Position numbers and translations under genes: made by a program. From Leptobrachium leishanense (taxonomy: Eukaryota > Chordata > Amphibia > Anura > Megophryidae), in assembly GCA_009667805.1 (NCBI GenBank), contig RXON01001492.1:1-64000 (forward strand): 64,000 bases of DNA, read 5' to 3'. Under the pieces are notes generated by a model, which was given only the letters and a program-made list of their open reading frames with translations, was not told the DNA's origin and ran no database searches. Below are positions 10,456 to 23,030 of the stretch, one piece after another. Within the stretch, counting starts at the first letter, position 1, and each line of letters opens with the position of its first letter.

Positions 10456-12905
10456 GTGGGCTTCACCGAAAGAACAGAGGAAGCGGAAACCAGAAACAAC
10501 CTGGAGCCCAGAAAAGACCAAAGAAAGAGGGAACTCACAAAGAATAAGGAAAAGAGAAAGAGAACCATCCATACAGGGAAAAAGACCAAGAGAAAAATAC
10601 GAGGACGTAGAGGAGGAAGAAGACCTAGAACCATTAAAAAGACAAAAATACAGAACAACGGAGGCATCTTTAATCTGACAGACCAAACACTTACCCAAGA
10701 ACAGGAGAGTGTTCTACGGAAGGGCCTCAAATTTGCACCAACCAATCATGTGAACCATTTCGATATGTATATCGACCTCCAGAGATTTAAAAGAACACTA
10801 TGCCTAAAGAAATATTTCCAGAAAAACCCTATAGAAAGAGGAGTGCACAACAGGAATATACCAACACACTGAACTGAAAGAAAAATCTCATTTTTTCCCC
10901 AGGTCCATGATTTCACAAGAAATCAGTACCTTTGAAAAAATGGTGACACAGGACATAGAGAAAATAAAGGGTAACAACAAGAGAAATAATCTCACTGCAA
11001 ATGAAAACAAAGCTCTCAGGCAATTAACAGAGGACAAAGAGATAATAGTGAAACCAGCCGACAAGGGAGGAGGCACGATAATTCTATCTACCAAGTATTA
11101 CGAAGAAGAAGCATATAGAATCTTGAACGATCAGACTACCTACAAAAAACTCAAGGGAGATCCAACTGTGGAAATGAAAGAGAAATTTGACGAATTCCTT
11201 GATAGAGGCTATGCCCTAGGAATCATCAATAACAACGAGTACAAGTATATGAAAATAAACCATCCACGCCGGCCAGTCTTTTACCATCTAGCCAAGATAC
11301 ACAAAAACCCCACGAGACCCCCAGGAAGACCCATAGTATCGGGTATAGATTCAATGTCCAGTAGACTGTCGGAGTATATAGATAAAATACTCCAGCCCTA
11401 GGTAAACGAAACAACGTCACACTTGAAGGACACCCTGAACATCCTCCAAGATCTAAACAAAATGCAATGGAAGGAACACTACATCCTAGTGACTAGCGAT
11501 GTGAGTGCATTATACAGCATACATACCCCATATAGAGGGAATCACAGCTGTCAAAAACATCCTAGAAAGAACCAATTCCCTCCCCCCCGAACAAATAGAC
11601 TACATCCTGGAAGGAATCCACCTTACCCTTACTAATAACTACTTCTGGTTCAATGAGGACTTCTATCTGCAAGTGAAGGGAACGCGATGGGAACCAAATT
11701 TGCACCAAGATTCGCGAATCTCTTCATGGCAGAGTGGGAGGAACCGTTAGTACAGAAAGGAGGGGGAGACGTCATCTTATACAGAAGATACATAGACGAC
11801 ATCTTTTTGATTTGGGGAGGAGGAGAACAAAGTCTGGAGGAGTTCATCGAAGTAATGAACGGAAGAGACATTAACATCAAGTTAGAGACCCAATGGAGTA
11901 AAGAGGAAGTAAACTTCCTCGATCTGACAATATACCGGACAGACAACGGAATAGCCACTAAAACTTTTTTCAAGCCTGTAGATTGCCACAACTTCATAGA
12001 CAAAACCAGCTGCCATTTGGAGAAGTGGCTGGAAGGGGTGCCAAAAAGTCAAATCCTGAGACTGCGGAGAAATTGCACAGATATCAATGTCTTTGACAAA
12101 CAAACAGAAAAACTGCAAGAAGCTTTCAAAGATATAGACCCAGATACACTGGAAGAAACAAGAAAAGAAATAAGGGAAAAAAACAGGAAAGACCTCCTGA
12201 AATACAAAACTAGAAGTGATATCCAGAAACCCCAACTCCCTATAATCTACACTTATAACCAACAAAATAAAGCCATCAGAAAAATCATCTCTAAATATTG
12301 GCCCATCCTCAGACAGGACCCTGCATTGGCGGAGTTCCTTCCAGAAAAACCCCGATTTGTCTGTAGGGGAACAGGGAACCTTAAGAAGGCCATTACTAGA
12401 AGCGAATACCCAGCCCAGTCAAGTAACAAGAAAGAATACTTCCAGATAGAGAAGGGATTCCATGGCTGTGGTAACTGCTTAAGCTGTAGGAGCACGGGGA
12501 ATAAAAAAAGAATCATTAAAGAAGTGGACCACAAAAGAGGAAAATGGAAAATTCGTGACATCTTAACCTGTTTCTCCAAGAACGTCCTGTATCTTCTAGT
12601 CTGTCCTTGCGGTCTTAAATACATTGGGAGAACAACCAGAGCTCTCAATGTGAGAGTTAGAGAACACATTAGGAATATATCGAAGGGATTAGAAACGCAC
12701 AGTGTACCTCTACATTTTAAAAAAATCACATAATTGCGATCCAAAGAACCTCGAATTCCTAGCTCTCAAAAAAATCCACCCGCAAAGAAGAGGGGGAGAT
12801 ACAACTAAATTATTGGGCAAAGAAGAGATGAGACTCATATATGAGTTTGGGACCCTACATCCTGCTGGCCTTAATATGGACTTTGAAATCTGTCACTTTC
12901 TTTAA
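10456..12905 (+). pseudogene. Penelope RT and GIY-YIG endonuclease, frameshifted
   Basis: The RT is spread over several frames. The N-terminal motif LTQEQESVLRKGLKFAP lies near 10690. Next come IVKPADKGGGTIIL and KIHKNPTRPPGRPIVSG (10907-11401), then TSDVSALY near 11490. MGTKFAPRFANLFM and the catalytic YIDD follow (11687-11830). A zinc-finger-like CxxC segment (HGCGNCLSCR, about 12461) precedes the GIY-YIG endonuclease (YLLVCPCGLKYIGRTTRALN, about 12590-12650). The C-terminus GLNMDFEICHFL ends at 12905. Breaks seen are a TAG stop at 11399-11401 and frameshifts near 10890, 11515, 11690 and 12715. The YIDD catalytic aspartates remain. The gene order RT then GIY-YIG is diagnostic of Penelope-like elements. 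Confidence 0.88.
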
Positions 12906-14462
12906 AACATCATGAATTAGACAGCACACCCCACTGGATCACTACACGACATAATCTCTCCATTTTTAATACCACTCCCTTACAAACTATACGTATTAAC
13001 ATCTAATGCACGTGAACAAAATAATGTATTCTGTACGAATCTTAACATGTAGACGATACAGGGCAATGTGCAATATCCAACTATGTAACCTACCCACAAC
13101 TAAATGTAGCAAGAAGTACAATATCCAATGAAATACCAACTCCCATATGATAATTATATAGGATAATCCCTTTCTTACGATTATATCATGCCTTTTATTC
13201 GAATGGGACACAAATCTATACCCATTTTCCCTATTTGCATGTATGCAGCATAGGGAATGTACAATACTATTCCCGTAACGAAGCAATATATATTAATATT
13301 TCTTGCAATACCACCCATATAGGACAATATGCCTTCTAACTCGAGACTCAACATGAGAACAATTTATGTGACCCCACCCCCGAATTCCAACAATAGAGAT
13401 CGATTTTACTTTAGATATCCATTGATAACGAGGAACTGTATATACCATTGCGGCCTCTCTTTGGATAATAGTGTGGTTTATAAAAATATAGATGGAGGAG
13501 GACCATCTTACTCGGCCCCCCCGATCCAATATTCCAACATGAACTTTATCCAGATGTGTAACTATGGTTTTTCTGCAATAAGTCCATTTTCCATGGTTCT
13601 GGACTTACAGGTACTCTCCACTAAATGTATGTCTAGAATAGATTCTTTTTATGCAACATGTCTTTCCCTCAAAGAATATACAGCGAATACCCCTCATTCG
13701 GAGGAAGAACACAGCCGAAATAGAGGACAACCAAGATGACGTTATGACCTGGGGACGAAAAGACGCACCCACAACGAAGCGGATCTCCGCGCAAGCGCAC
13801 AAGACCCATACGAACGAAAAGTGAAAGATTCGCGCCATTTTCATTCGTATAAATTTCTGAACTGTAAAAAAGAGTCCATCCAACTGATGAAGCTAGCGGC
13901 AACCTAGCGAAACGCTTTTTGGAGGACTACTTTTATCCATCCTTTATTCTCCCATATTGGAACACTTACTGCCTGACCCAAAATTGTCTTTTTTATATAT
14001 TTTTTTTTGTTATCACTGATAATAAATCCCTTTTTAGCCGTATCCCTGCATCCAGCGTTTTTTATTCCTAGGAACCTTAGACCCCACTAACATCCTAGTA
14101 CCCAGAAAAGGGCAACATTGGATCTGTGGAAGCCTGACTTCATAAAGGAACATCGCAGGAGCAGAGGAAGGCGAACCTGAAAGGGACATATCGGTGAAAC
14201 AGTCCAAAGATCGTTTGGGAGACAGAGCAAAACGTAAGTGCCTTTTGAGAAACCTATCCAGTTTTTCTTAAATTCAATCTCCCTCTCCTAACTCCCACTC
14301 TCTGTCTTGGAGGCACAAGACCAAGAGAGAGGAACTGGGACACAAGGAAGAATAACGGATGCACCTCACCAGGAGAAGAAAACTAAAGACTGTTTTTTAA
14401 AAGACATTGCTATACACCAAAAAGCCACTAGATGGCAATCTCGGACAAGGACTAATACCTAC
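12906..14462 (+). other. Penelope element 3' region
   Basis: Non-coding stretch between the endonuclease and the right terminal repeat. It contains the hammerhead-like motif at 13879-13923 and a T-rich run near 13990. No gene is seen. Confidence 0.6.
13879..13923 (+). ncRNA. Hammerhead-ribozyme-like motif
   Basis: CTGATGA (13884-13890), one extra A, stem II GCTAG/CTAGC with a 7-base loop, then GAAAC (13909-13913). Flanking TCCAA (13879-13883) pairs with TTGGA (13919-13923) as a stem I. Penelope-like elements are known to carry hammerhead ribozymes. The cleavage triplet expected after GAAAC is not clearly present (GCT), and the extra A lies outside the strict consensus, so this copy may be inactive. 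Confidence 0.5.
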
Positions 14463-14827
14463 AGTGTTATATCCAGTTACTGCATTTTTTGCTGTATTTT
14501 AATTTATAAGGTGTACATTACAGGTGCCTTATACAATGTCACCATATACACTGTCGCATCTATACTTACACGGTTTACACCATAAGGGCTTTATTCACTG
14601 TCCTTGAGAAACCTATTGAAAATAGGAGCTCAGATCACCAGGGGATTTTTCAGACAGATCCACCCATTCTCTTGCGAGGAGCGCCATATAGTGGGAACCC
14701 CCCCCCTTTCGCTTCACTATTATGGTAGCAGTCACAGGGCTCTGCTACAACCCCCTATTGGCAGCATACACGCTACTCATTTGCATACGAACCCGGGAAG
14801 CGCCATAAGGGTATCCCCACCCACACC
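14463..14827 (+). repeat. Right terminal repeat of Penelope element
   Basis: A 365-bp direct copy of 7253-7528 plus 9323-9405, without the hAT insertion. The intact GGCTCTGC at its centre shows the empty target of that hAT. It ends CCCACCCACACC and is followed by the 16-bp target duplication (14828-14843). Confidence 0.88.
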
Positions 14828-14843
14828 TATAACCACTACATAG

Positions 14844-17702
14844 TTGTCCCTGTTGTATACAGGGGATTGTTACAATATGAGGGTATAGAAAAGGCTTACA
14901 TAAAGGAAAGAATATTATATCCAGGATGTCAAAGCCGGCTCGTTGCCATGGTGACAATTAGGCAAATGCACAACCCGAGAAAGAGGATAATTAATAATAA
15001 AAAATAATAAAAAGGCGTCCTTATATTGATTCCGTAACAGTAGTATGATTTACTTATTGTGTAGGGGGATCGCCTCTGTACGTCATAATGAAGCATCGGG
15101 ATCGGCTGGTTGCCATAGTACCGGATAAACAAATACACGGGCAGAATTAATAATGAAGTTAGAGATGAAACCCCCCTCCCCTAAGAATAACTTAGGTCCA
15201 TAGTATCATAAAGCTCACTGATAGTGTAAAAGGGATTACTATTACAATGCAGCAGAGGTGTCAAGATAGATAGGGATAATTCCTGGCATAAGTCTCCACT
15301 TAAATGCTGCAAAGTATAAAGAATGAGGACAGTGATTGTTAAATACATATGTACAATGAGGCAGTGTCGTGTCGCCACGACCAATTCCGATGATGCAATT
15401 AACAACAGAAGTGAGGTGGAGTCCCTCATTGCCGCCCGCATAAGGGATGACCTAGGAGGTGTGTCGGGTATATTACAGAAAGGAAAAATTAAAATGGATG
15501 TCTGTAGCCATTTTTTTTTTTTTTTTTCAATTTTCTCTAGGTTTAGAAATGAACGAGATTTTTTTTACAGAGTTCATTCCTGGGTGAAGTCTTTTATATT
15601 TTTTTAAGAAGTGCCAGACATGAAGGAACCTAGAATGTTTTTGTGTGATAATGCTAGAGTTAAGTGCTAAGACGTGTCATAATTAAATTTATTGGTTTGT
15701 CTTAAGTTTTTAAAACAAAAGATATTTTGGGTATAGGAATAAGAGTTAATATCTCTGTATATATAGATTTATATTCACAAAATATATGTTTATAATCAAG
15801 GTATATTTTATTATATTTACAGTAGGAAATATGTATACTCCAATAAATATTGTAGAAAGTATATAATTGGTAAATAATAAAAATTACATAAAGAATAGAT
15901 TCTGTTGAGTTAACCAGAAAAGAATTCAGCTGATAGGACTCTGAGTAACCAAAAGGGAGTGAGGATATAAATTAGGTATGACAGATAGAGACACAGTGTC
16001 TAGTGACTGAGAGAGAGGTTCTTTGTTACGTCAGATTGAACTTTGAACCGAGATAAGAATAATAAAAAGAAATGGTGGAATTAATTAAGAAGTGCAATAC
16101 TGCCCTCTAGAGGATAGTAAATATTAGATTTGATGTATTAATAATAATGCCAGTGACGTCAAATTGACTATAATAAGCGGCAATGTTTGTTGCAAGTCAG
16201 TCCGAGATTCCAGCATTCAGACTCACACCGCAATGCATTCAGACGTCCAGTACACATGACACTCTGAGAGTCCAAGATTCCAACACTCAGACTCACAACA
16301 CGATGCAGGCAGATCCCAAGACATGAGGCAATCAAGATTCTCACCAAATCTCTGACTCTCACCAAATCTCTAACTCACATGCATTGATTATCTGATATCG
16401 ATAATCTTCACATATTTCAAAACAAAGCATCACATAGAAAATTCCAAGACTTATTAAAATCCAGATTGGACAGGTAATGTATGAAATTAAGGAATTAATG
16501 TAATTATATATATTTGTAGATATTCTTGCAACGTAGACTGAGACTTCTCAGATACTGGCTAACTCCAAAAATTCTATGTATTTCTATTCTGCAGATAGAA
16601 ATAGGAAGAAGTGGACATAAGGATTTATTCCTAAAAAGAAATGTTGTAAGATTGATACCAATATATATATTGAATTTGGAAATTACTGTGATTAAAATTA
16701 ATAAACAAGGAATTATATAACTACAAAATAAAAAGCAAAAGATTAGAAGTTTAATTCTCGAGATTAGGGGAGGATTCACTAAATAAGTTTTTATTACTTA
16801 TTAAATTAGCTCATCTTTTGTTGATCCATGTAGCATAGATATATATATATATATATATATATAAGAGCTGGCTGGTTAAACATTGTTTGCTGGGAAATGC
16901 ATGTTGTATTAAGCAGAAATGTTTATTAACCATTTGTGTATTAGTTACTAACTGATAAGGTAAATGATATTAATCATACTGTATATGCAGTTACTAACCG
17001 GAGATACATATATTGTGAAGCTAGTTTTTATATGCTGATGGATTGTGGTTTATAAATTTTTGTTTATGATATGAGATTTGAAACTTTTTTGTTTACGTAA
17101 TAAATATATATATATTTTTATCCGATTATTGATTATTGAATTTTTCAAAGCAAAACACAGACAATTAAAAGAATTTAGGAGAATTTCTAAGAAATATAAA
17201 CGATTGATATTTGTGTCTCGTATAGGTTTCTTATGAAATAATAATCCCTGACATATTGGAGGCTTGGCTGATAAGTCCAATATATAACGTGTAGTATTCA
17301 CGTGCAGAGATTATATCCGACAGGTGTGGCGCTAAAAAGTTTTTATGATAGCCAGTCCGCGGAAACACCAGGGTCCCAAGAGGACCTCATAAGATATTAA
17401 GGAGTGGAGAAGATTCTAGGTCTAACCCATTAGCAAAAATAACTCATTTACCATATCATGGGAACGGTCAATATGTCATTTGGGGCAGCTCTAAGGATAT
17501 TGACCCAAAAATAATAAATTAATTAGTAATGAACCATAACAAAATATGGCCAAAAGCTATCTGTCATCTGTAATCAAATGACCTAAAAGGAGTGAGGGGA
17601 TCAATCATATCCATAGGGACCGAATGGGTAAATAGATAAATAAATTGGAGGGTAGGTCAGCAATTGTCTGGAAGCGAAGGTATAATTACAACAAACATAT
17701 AC
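14844..17702. other. No gene; AT-rich remainder of the split insertion
   Basis: The first few hundred bases continue the older fragment interrupted by the Penelope element and share words with 7120-7200. From about 15500 the sequence is AT-rich with no coding signal. Seen here are a T run at 15511-15527, an AT dinucleotide run at 16839-16863 and an imperfect direct repeat of about 80 bases (around 16196 and 16270, with CAGACTCACA). I could not assign a family. Confidence 0.4.
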
Positions 17703-18283
17703 CTCTGAGGCCCCGAATATATTTATATAAAGTATCAGATCCCTTTAATGCCCCGTATATATTTATATAAAGTTATCAGATCCCTCTAATGCCCCGTATA
17801 TATTTATATAAAGTTATCAGATCCCCTCTAAGCGCCGTATATATTTATATAAAGTTATCAGATCCCTCTAATGCCCCGTATATATTTATATAAAGTTATC
17901 AGATCCCTCTAATGCCCCGTATATATTTATCTAAAGTTATCAGATCCCTCTAAGGCTCCGTATATATTTATATAAAGTTATAAGATCCCTCTAATGCCCC
18001 GTATATATTTATATAAAGTTATCAGATCCCTCTAAGGCCCCGTATATATTTATATAAAGTTATCAGATCCCTCTAAGGCCCCGTATATAATTATATAAAG
18101 TTATCAGATCCCTCTAAGGCCCCGTATATAATTATATAAAGTTATCAGATCCCTCTAAGGCCCCGTATATATTTATATAAAGTTATCAGATCCCTCTAAT
18201 GCCCCGTATATATTTATATAAAGTTATCAGATCCCTCTAAGGCCCCGTATATATTTATATAAAGTTATCAGATCCCTCCATTT
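17703..18283. repeat. 41-bp satellite, right part
   Basis: About fourteen tandem copies of the same 41-bp unit as 6191-6363 (core GTATATATTTATATAAAGTT then ATCAGATCCCTCTAA). Variants alternate between GATCCC and the GACCCC form seen in the left part. Confidence 0.93.
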
Positions 18284-18324
18284 GCTGGCCTTGGCGGCTG
18301 CTGTTTGACATTGCACATTGTTAC

Positions 18325-19058
18325 CGTATTTTTCGGACCATAAGCGCACCGGGTTATAAGCGCAATATCAATGATCGACTGCTAACCGGGTTTATTTCAT
18401 ACATAAGCGCACCGGGTTATAAGGCGCACTGTCGATTTGTGAGAAATGACCTTATGGACCTTATGGTCCGAAAAAACACGGCAGCACAACATGGACAGTG
18501 AGTGAGTGATGCCGCCGCTGACCACGCCCACACGCATGCGTCCACTTGAACCAGCGCGGATTAGGGCGCGTGTGTTCGTTGGCAGATCATCAGCCTGGCA
18601 GAACAAATGTTCGCTCTCCTTCAGCTTCCACCAGGACCACCCAACACCAGGTATGTGCCTGCCTGCCTGTCCCAGCCGGCTGAAGGGCGGCCTGCTTTCT
18701 CACGGAGAGCACTGTGAAACACCGGCTTGCTGAGGTCCTCACACCCCAACCTCCTTAAGTGCAAAGGTCCTGAGCCAGCAGAAGAAAGTGGGTTTATCCT
18801 GCAGCTCCCACCACTCAGCCTTCCCAGGGCTGCGGGGACAGGGTCTGGGGAGGGCCCAGGGCAGACTTCACCTCCAGCCTCAGATAGGAAACTGACACAC
18901 CTCCAGGCCGCCCCCCCAGCAAGGGAAGGAAATTTTGAGCGCCGTGTACCACATAAAGAAAACACAGCCAACATTAGGCGCACCGCTATAAGGCGCACTT
19001 CGATTTGTGAGAAAATTTAAGGATTTTAAGTGCGCCTTATGGTCCGAAAAACATGCCG
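18325..19058. mobile_element. DNA transposon remnant with TTTTTCGGACCATAAG ends
   Basis: The left end CGTATTTTTCGGACCATAAG and the right end, inverted, CGGCATGTTTTTCGGACCAT form imperfect terminal inverted repeats. A second inverted end lies at 18450-18476, so a short complete copy or a partial duplication is nested at the left. The inside has no transposase. I do not assign a superfamily. The right end interrupts the CR1 LINE. Confidence 0.65.
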
Positions 19059-19078
19059 GTACTTAGTTTGAAGTCCAT

Positions 19079-19248
19079 CAGGGTTATTCATAGAGAGGTG
19101 AAAAGCAGGAGAATGACTTGAGAATGGAAAATTCGAGGCCTAAATGGCCGATTTGGAACGTGAGATAATGGGAGAATTTTTCTGGTTTGGCTATTTTGAC
19201 CTAAAATTTTCCATTCTCCTGCTTTTCAACACTCTCTGAATAACCCTG
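19079..19248. mobile_element. Short MITE, CAGGGTTATTCA ends
   Basis: A 170-bp element with inverted ends CAGGGTTATTCATAGAG and, at the right, CTCTGAATAACCCTG. The internal arms (AAGCAGGAGAATG and CATTCTCCTGCTT) are also inverted. Removing it restores the CR1 frame across the site (I-L then M-D). The same ends mark larger elements at 28501, 33604 and 57553. Confidence 0.8.
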
Positions 19249-20251
19249 TAGGATTATTCCCAAATCATTCTCCTGCATTGATTTCTCTAACTCCGTACCA
19301 TTTAGGGTATAAGTTGCTTGTGTGTCTTCACTCCAAAGTGCATAACTTTGCATTTATCTACATTAAATTTCATCTGCCATTTAAGTGCCCAGTCCCCCAA
19401 TCTATCTAAATCCCTCTGCAGCGAAGTGACATCTTGCTCACATTGTATCACTTTTCCTAGTTTTGTGTTATCTGCAAACACTGACACATGACTTTCAATG
19501 CCTATCTCAAGGTCATTTATAAATAAATTGAATAGAATTGGTCATATAACAGACCCCTGAGGGACACTTGTGTGGAAACTGTGTCGAAAGCTTTGGCAAA
19601 ATCCAAGTAAATCACATCCACTGTGACCCGCTGATCTATACTTCTACTTACTTCCTCATAGAACATAATTAGGTTAGTCTGACATGATCTGTGTTTCATG
19701 AAACCATGCTGATTTTGCCAATTACATTATACCTCCCAATAAATTCCTGAATATTATCCCTTAGTAACCCCTCAAATACTTTCCCAGTCACAGATGTTAA
19801 GATCACAGGTCTATAATTCGAAGGCACAAATTTTAAACCTTTCTTAAATATAGGGACCACATCAGCTTTTCTCCAATCCTCTGGAACGATTCCTGAAAGA
19901 AAAGAATATTGAAAGATTAAGAAGAGAGGTTTACATATTTCAACACATAGCTCCCTCAGTACTCGCGAGTGAATTTCATCCGGCCCTGGGGCTTTATTCA
20001 CATTCACATTGTTTAATTGCTGAAAAACCTTGTCCTGAGTCAACCAGTCACTTTTTATTAGTACGTTTTTATTAATGAATTGCATGTCTCCTGTTATAGG
20101 TTTCTCTTTGATAAATACTGAAGAAAAATAATCATTCAAAATGTAAGCCTTATCTTGATCTTCAGTTAACAATAACCCTGACTCAGATTTTAGTGAACCT
20201 ACATTTTCGCTCTTAGATTCTTTAGGTTCATAAATTCTAAAAAAACCTTTA
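19249..20251 (-). pseudogene. CR1 LINE RT, 3' half
   Basis: The minus strand encodes a CR1-type RT. It shows NVNKAPGPDEIHSRVLREL, then WRKADVVPIFKKG, NYRPVILTSVTGKVFE, the motif YLDFAKAFDTV, then FADNTKLGKVI where the active-site motif belongs, and GDWALKWQMKFNVDKCKVM. In FADNTK the second catalytic aspartate is Asn. The gene is broken by frameshifts and by loss of the segment between the FDTV motif and FADN. It continues at 24467 across the Harbinger insertion, in frame at ...KTHPK / GFFRIYEPK. Confidence 0.87.
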
Positions 20252-20589
20252 GACTGGGTTCACACCTAAGCGTTTCACAGTGAGTTCCTGCGCGGTGTAA
20301 AACGCTGAAACAATGAAATCCCATGATTTCCTATGTGGACATTTCACACCTGGGTGTTTCACAGTGCGCAGGAGCGGGCTGCAAAACGTCCTACGTCCAA
20401 AGAAGTACAGGAGCTTCTTTGGGGCATTTATCTGCGCGTTCGCGGCCATAGACTTTGACGAGAACGTGCGTTTCCAAAATCAAAAACGTGTGTTTTCGTC
20501 CAGCGTGCGTTCTGCACATGCCAGCCACATGGCAGGAAAAGACCACACCCCCGGGGAATTCAGACGCCACTCTGCACGAACGCTGGAAG

Positions 20590-23030
20590 ATGGATGCTGA
20601 AGCTGGAGCTGGCGTAGGCCTGGGCGACACAGTGGTGTTCATTCGTCAGGTGCATGGGAAACCATGCATCTATGACCAGAGGAGAAGTGACTACAAAAAC
20701 AGAACAGCAAGGCTGCGAGTATGGCAGGAGATCGGGGAGAAGTTGTGGGCAGATTGGAGGACCTGCAGCAACCGAGAACGCGATACGAGAGGCACATAAA
20801 ACAAGAATACCCATGTGTGACCTAGGGGCAATAAATACCCATATGTGGCCTAGGGGCAATAAATACCCATATGTGGCATAGGGGCAATAAATACCCATAT
20901 GTGGCGTAGGGGCAATAAATACCCATATGTGGCATAGGGGCAATAAATACCCATATGTGGCATAGGGGCAATAAATACCCATGTGTGACCTGGGGCAATA
21001 AATACCAATGACAGCTGCTGTGGTCATGGCTATAAAAACCGGAGAACCATGCAGTGTGCATGCATTTTAAAAAAATTTATTTTAAAAAATACAAAAAGGT
21101 CTGAAATCCGTTATGTACAAACAAAGTTTATTAATCAAAACATCAACTTTTTAAACGGAGAAACAGGGTATTTTTTTAACTAATTTTTTTTTATATTTAT
21201 TCATTATTGATGGCTTGCAACTGCCAAGACAGCTCACCCTCTGGTGACATGAAATATGCTGCAAACTTGTTGCGGACAGAGCCACCATGTCTGCTACCAC
21301 GGCTGGCAAGCAGATCAGTACTCTCCATACAATGGGCTAAAGAGTCCTCGAAACTGAACCCATCTCTGCGGCGGACGAAATTGTGCAGTACACAAACTGC
21401 CTTCACCACAGAGATGGCGTTCTGTAAATTTATAGGACAGTGTAGAATGCGCCACTTATTGCTGAGGATCCCAAAGGCACATTCCACCACCCTGCGTGCT
21501 CTGGTCAGTCTGTAGTTGAACACCCTCTTCTCAACACTGAGTCCACGGTTCGAGTAGGGCCTCATCACATGCTCACCGAGAGCAAGCGCCTCGTCTCCCA
21601 CAAAGGCAAAAGGCATAGGATCAGCGGTGCCGGGCAGTGTGGTGTTTGCTGGACCGTCTAGTTCATCCCGCTGCAGCATTTGCCCAAATTCAGAATGGGC
21701 AAATACTGCCGCGTCCGAGCTGCTCCCGTAGGATCCGATGTCTATGTACGTGAAGCAGTAATTTGCATCGGATACCGCAAACAGGACAAAAGAAAAATAT
21801 TTTTTATAATTGAAAAAACGGCTCCCACTACCCTTCGGCTTAATTATCCGTATATGTTTCCCATCCAGCGCTCCCACAGAGTTTGGAAAATTGCATATCT
21901 TGGCAAAAACGTCTGCAATTGCCATCCACTCCTCTTTGTTGGGTTTCTTCATAACGACATCATGAAGGATATCCCATAGGGCACAGCATGTTTCCCGAAT
22001 GATGTTGCTAGCTGTGGATTTTCCGATCATGAAGGCATATAGTGCGACTGACCAACGACTGTCCGGTTGCTAAATACCTATGAAAATACGGGAAAAAAAT
22101 GAGTTCATGCTTACATTTTGTTTCAACAGTCGGTAACATGAAACAGAAATGGAAAAGCATCAAGGATGTTTTCGTCCGCCACAGGTGTAAGGAGAAGGAA
22201 TACCGCAGTGGAGCGGCTGCCAGTGCGCCATCGCGCTATATACATGCGGACCAGCTTGAATTTCTTATCCCATACGTGGAAATGCGTAGGTAAGTCAAAC
22301 CAATAACAATGTTTATGAGGGTCGTGGATATTGTTTTACAGAACATGTAAATAATAATATAATGCACCCACTAATGTATTATTTGCTATTGACAGCACTG
22401 ACAGCAGCTGGGAGAGGCAGGAGGACGACAATGAGGAGGAGGACACGGCCACCCAAGATCCACAGCCATGCACCTCAATTGACATGCCGGAAACTCAACC
22501 CTCACCGTCACCGTCACAAACCAAGACAGAGGCACCAACGACATCTGTCCCAAGATCTGCCCCAACAGCCCTGGCACCTCCTCTACGGAGACGTACAATT
22601 TTAAGGGGCCGTAGACAGAGAAACCAGCGTGAGGAGGACAGACTAATCAACGTCATGGAGGACATGGCGCATAATATCCGAAAACTGTCCTGTGAGGCCC
22701 ATTTCCTCCTCAGCTTGGGGGACAAAATGAAAAGGGTGCCTAGGAGTCAACAGACAGAGGAACGTGATGCCGTCACACGTGCCATCGACTCCTTCCTTCC
22801 ACCTGAAGAAGGCTCCTCCCATCACCAACATACACTAGCTACAACACAAACACCTCTACATACCACACACATGCACACACAACCTTCTCCACCTACTACC
22901 CACAAACACCCATGCACCCCCCTGAAGCATGGCACTCACACACACATTCCCCTTTCAGATATCCCACACCCAGCCGTGGAAGGAGGGAGGAGATGCAGGG
23001 TGACGAGCATCACTATCAAAGTTTATAAAG
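20590..23030 (+). CDS. Harbinger MADF-domain DNA-binding protein
   Basis: Three coding segments are seen. Exon 1 (from ATG 20590 to about 20790) has the first MADF half: FIRQVHGKPCIYD, YKNRTARLRVWQEIG. Exon 2 (22129-22290) follows a CAACAG acceptor and has VGNMKQKWKSIKDVF, ending at a GTAAGT donor. Exon 3 (22396-23030) follows a TTGACAG acceptor and has an acidic, Pro/Ser-rich linker, a basic RRRTILRGRRQR patch and a BESS-like helix (LINVMEDMAHNIRKLS). In this superfamily the second protein carries the transposase to the nucleus and to DNA ends. The exon 1 donor is not certain. The minisatellite and the opposite-strand transposase lie in its first intron. Confidence 0.7.
20808..21010. repeat. 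28-bp minisatellite in Harbinger
   Basis: About seven copies of a 28-bp unit with CCCATATGTGGCATAGGGGC then AATAAATA. It lies in the intron of the MADF gene. Confidence 0.92.

Larger units (their letters stand above)
7253..14827 (+). mobile_element. Penelope-like retroelement (GIY-YIG type)
   Basis: A Penelope-like element bounded by direct terminal repeats (7253-7528 continued at 9323-9405, and 14463-14827) and a 16-bp target duplication. Its coding region (9481-12905) encodes an N-terminal region, a Penelope-type reverse transcriptase and a C-terminal GIY-YIG endonuclease, so it is the endonuclease-bearing kind found in animals. The left terminal repeat is interrupted by a hAT element. Several frameshifts and one stop in the coding region mean it cannot now move by itself. 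The terminal repeats are nearly identical, which argues for fairly recent insertion. Confidence 0.88.

Noticed and set aside
21197..22077. Harbinger-type nuclease as a domesticated HARBI1 host gene
   Set aside because: It lies between matching inverted ends and a TTA duplication inside a LINE, so it is the element's own transposase.
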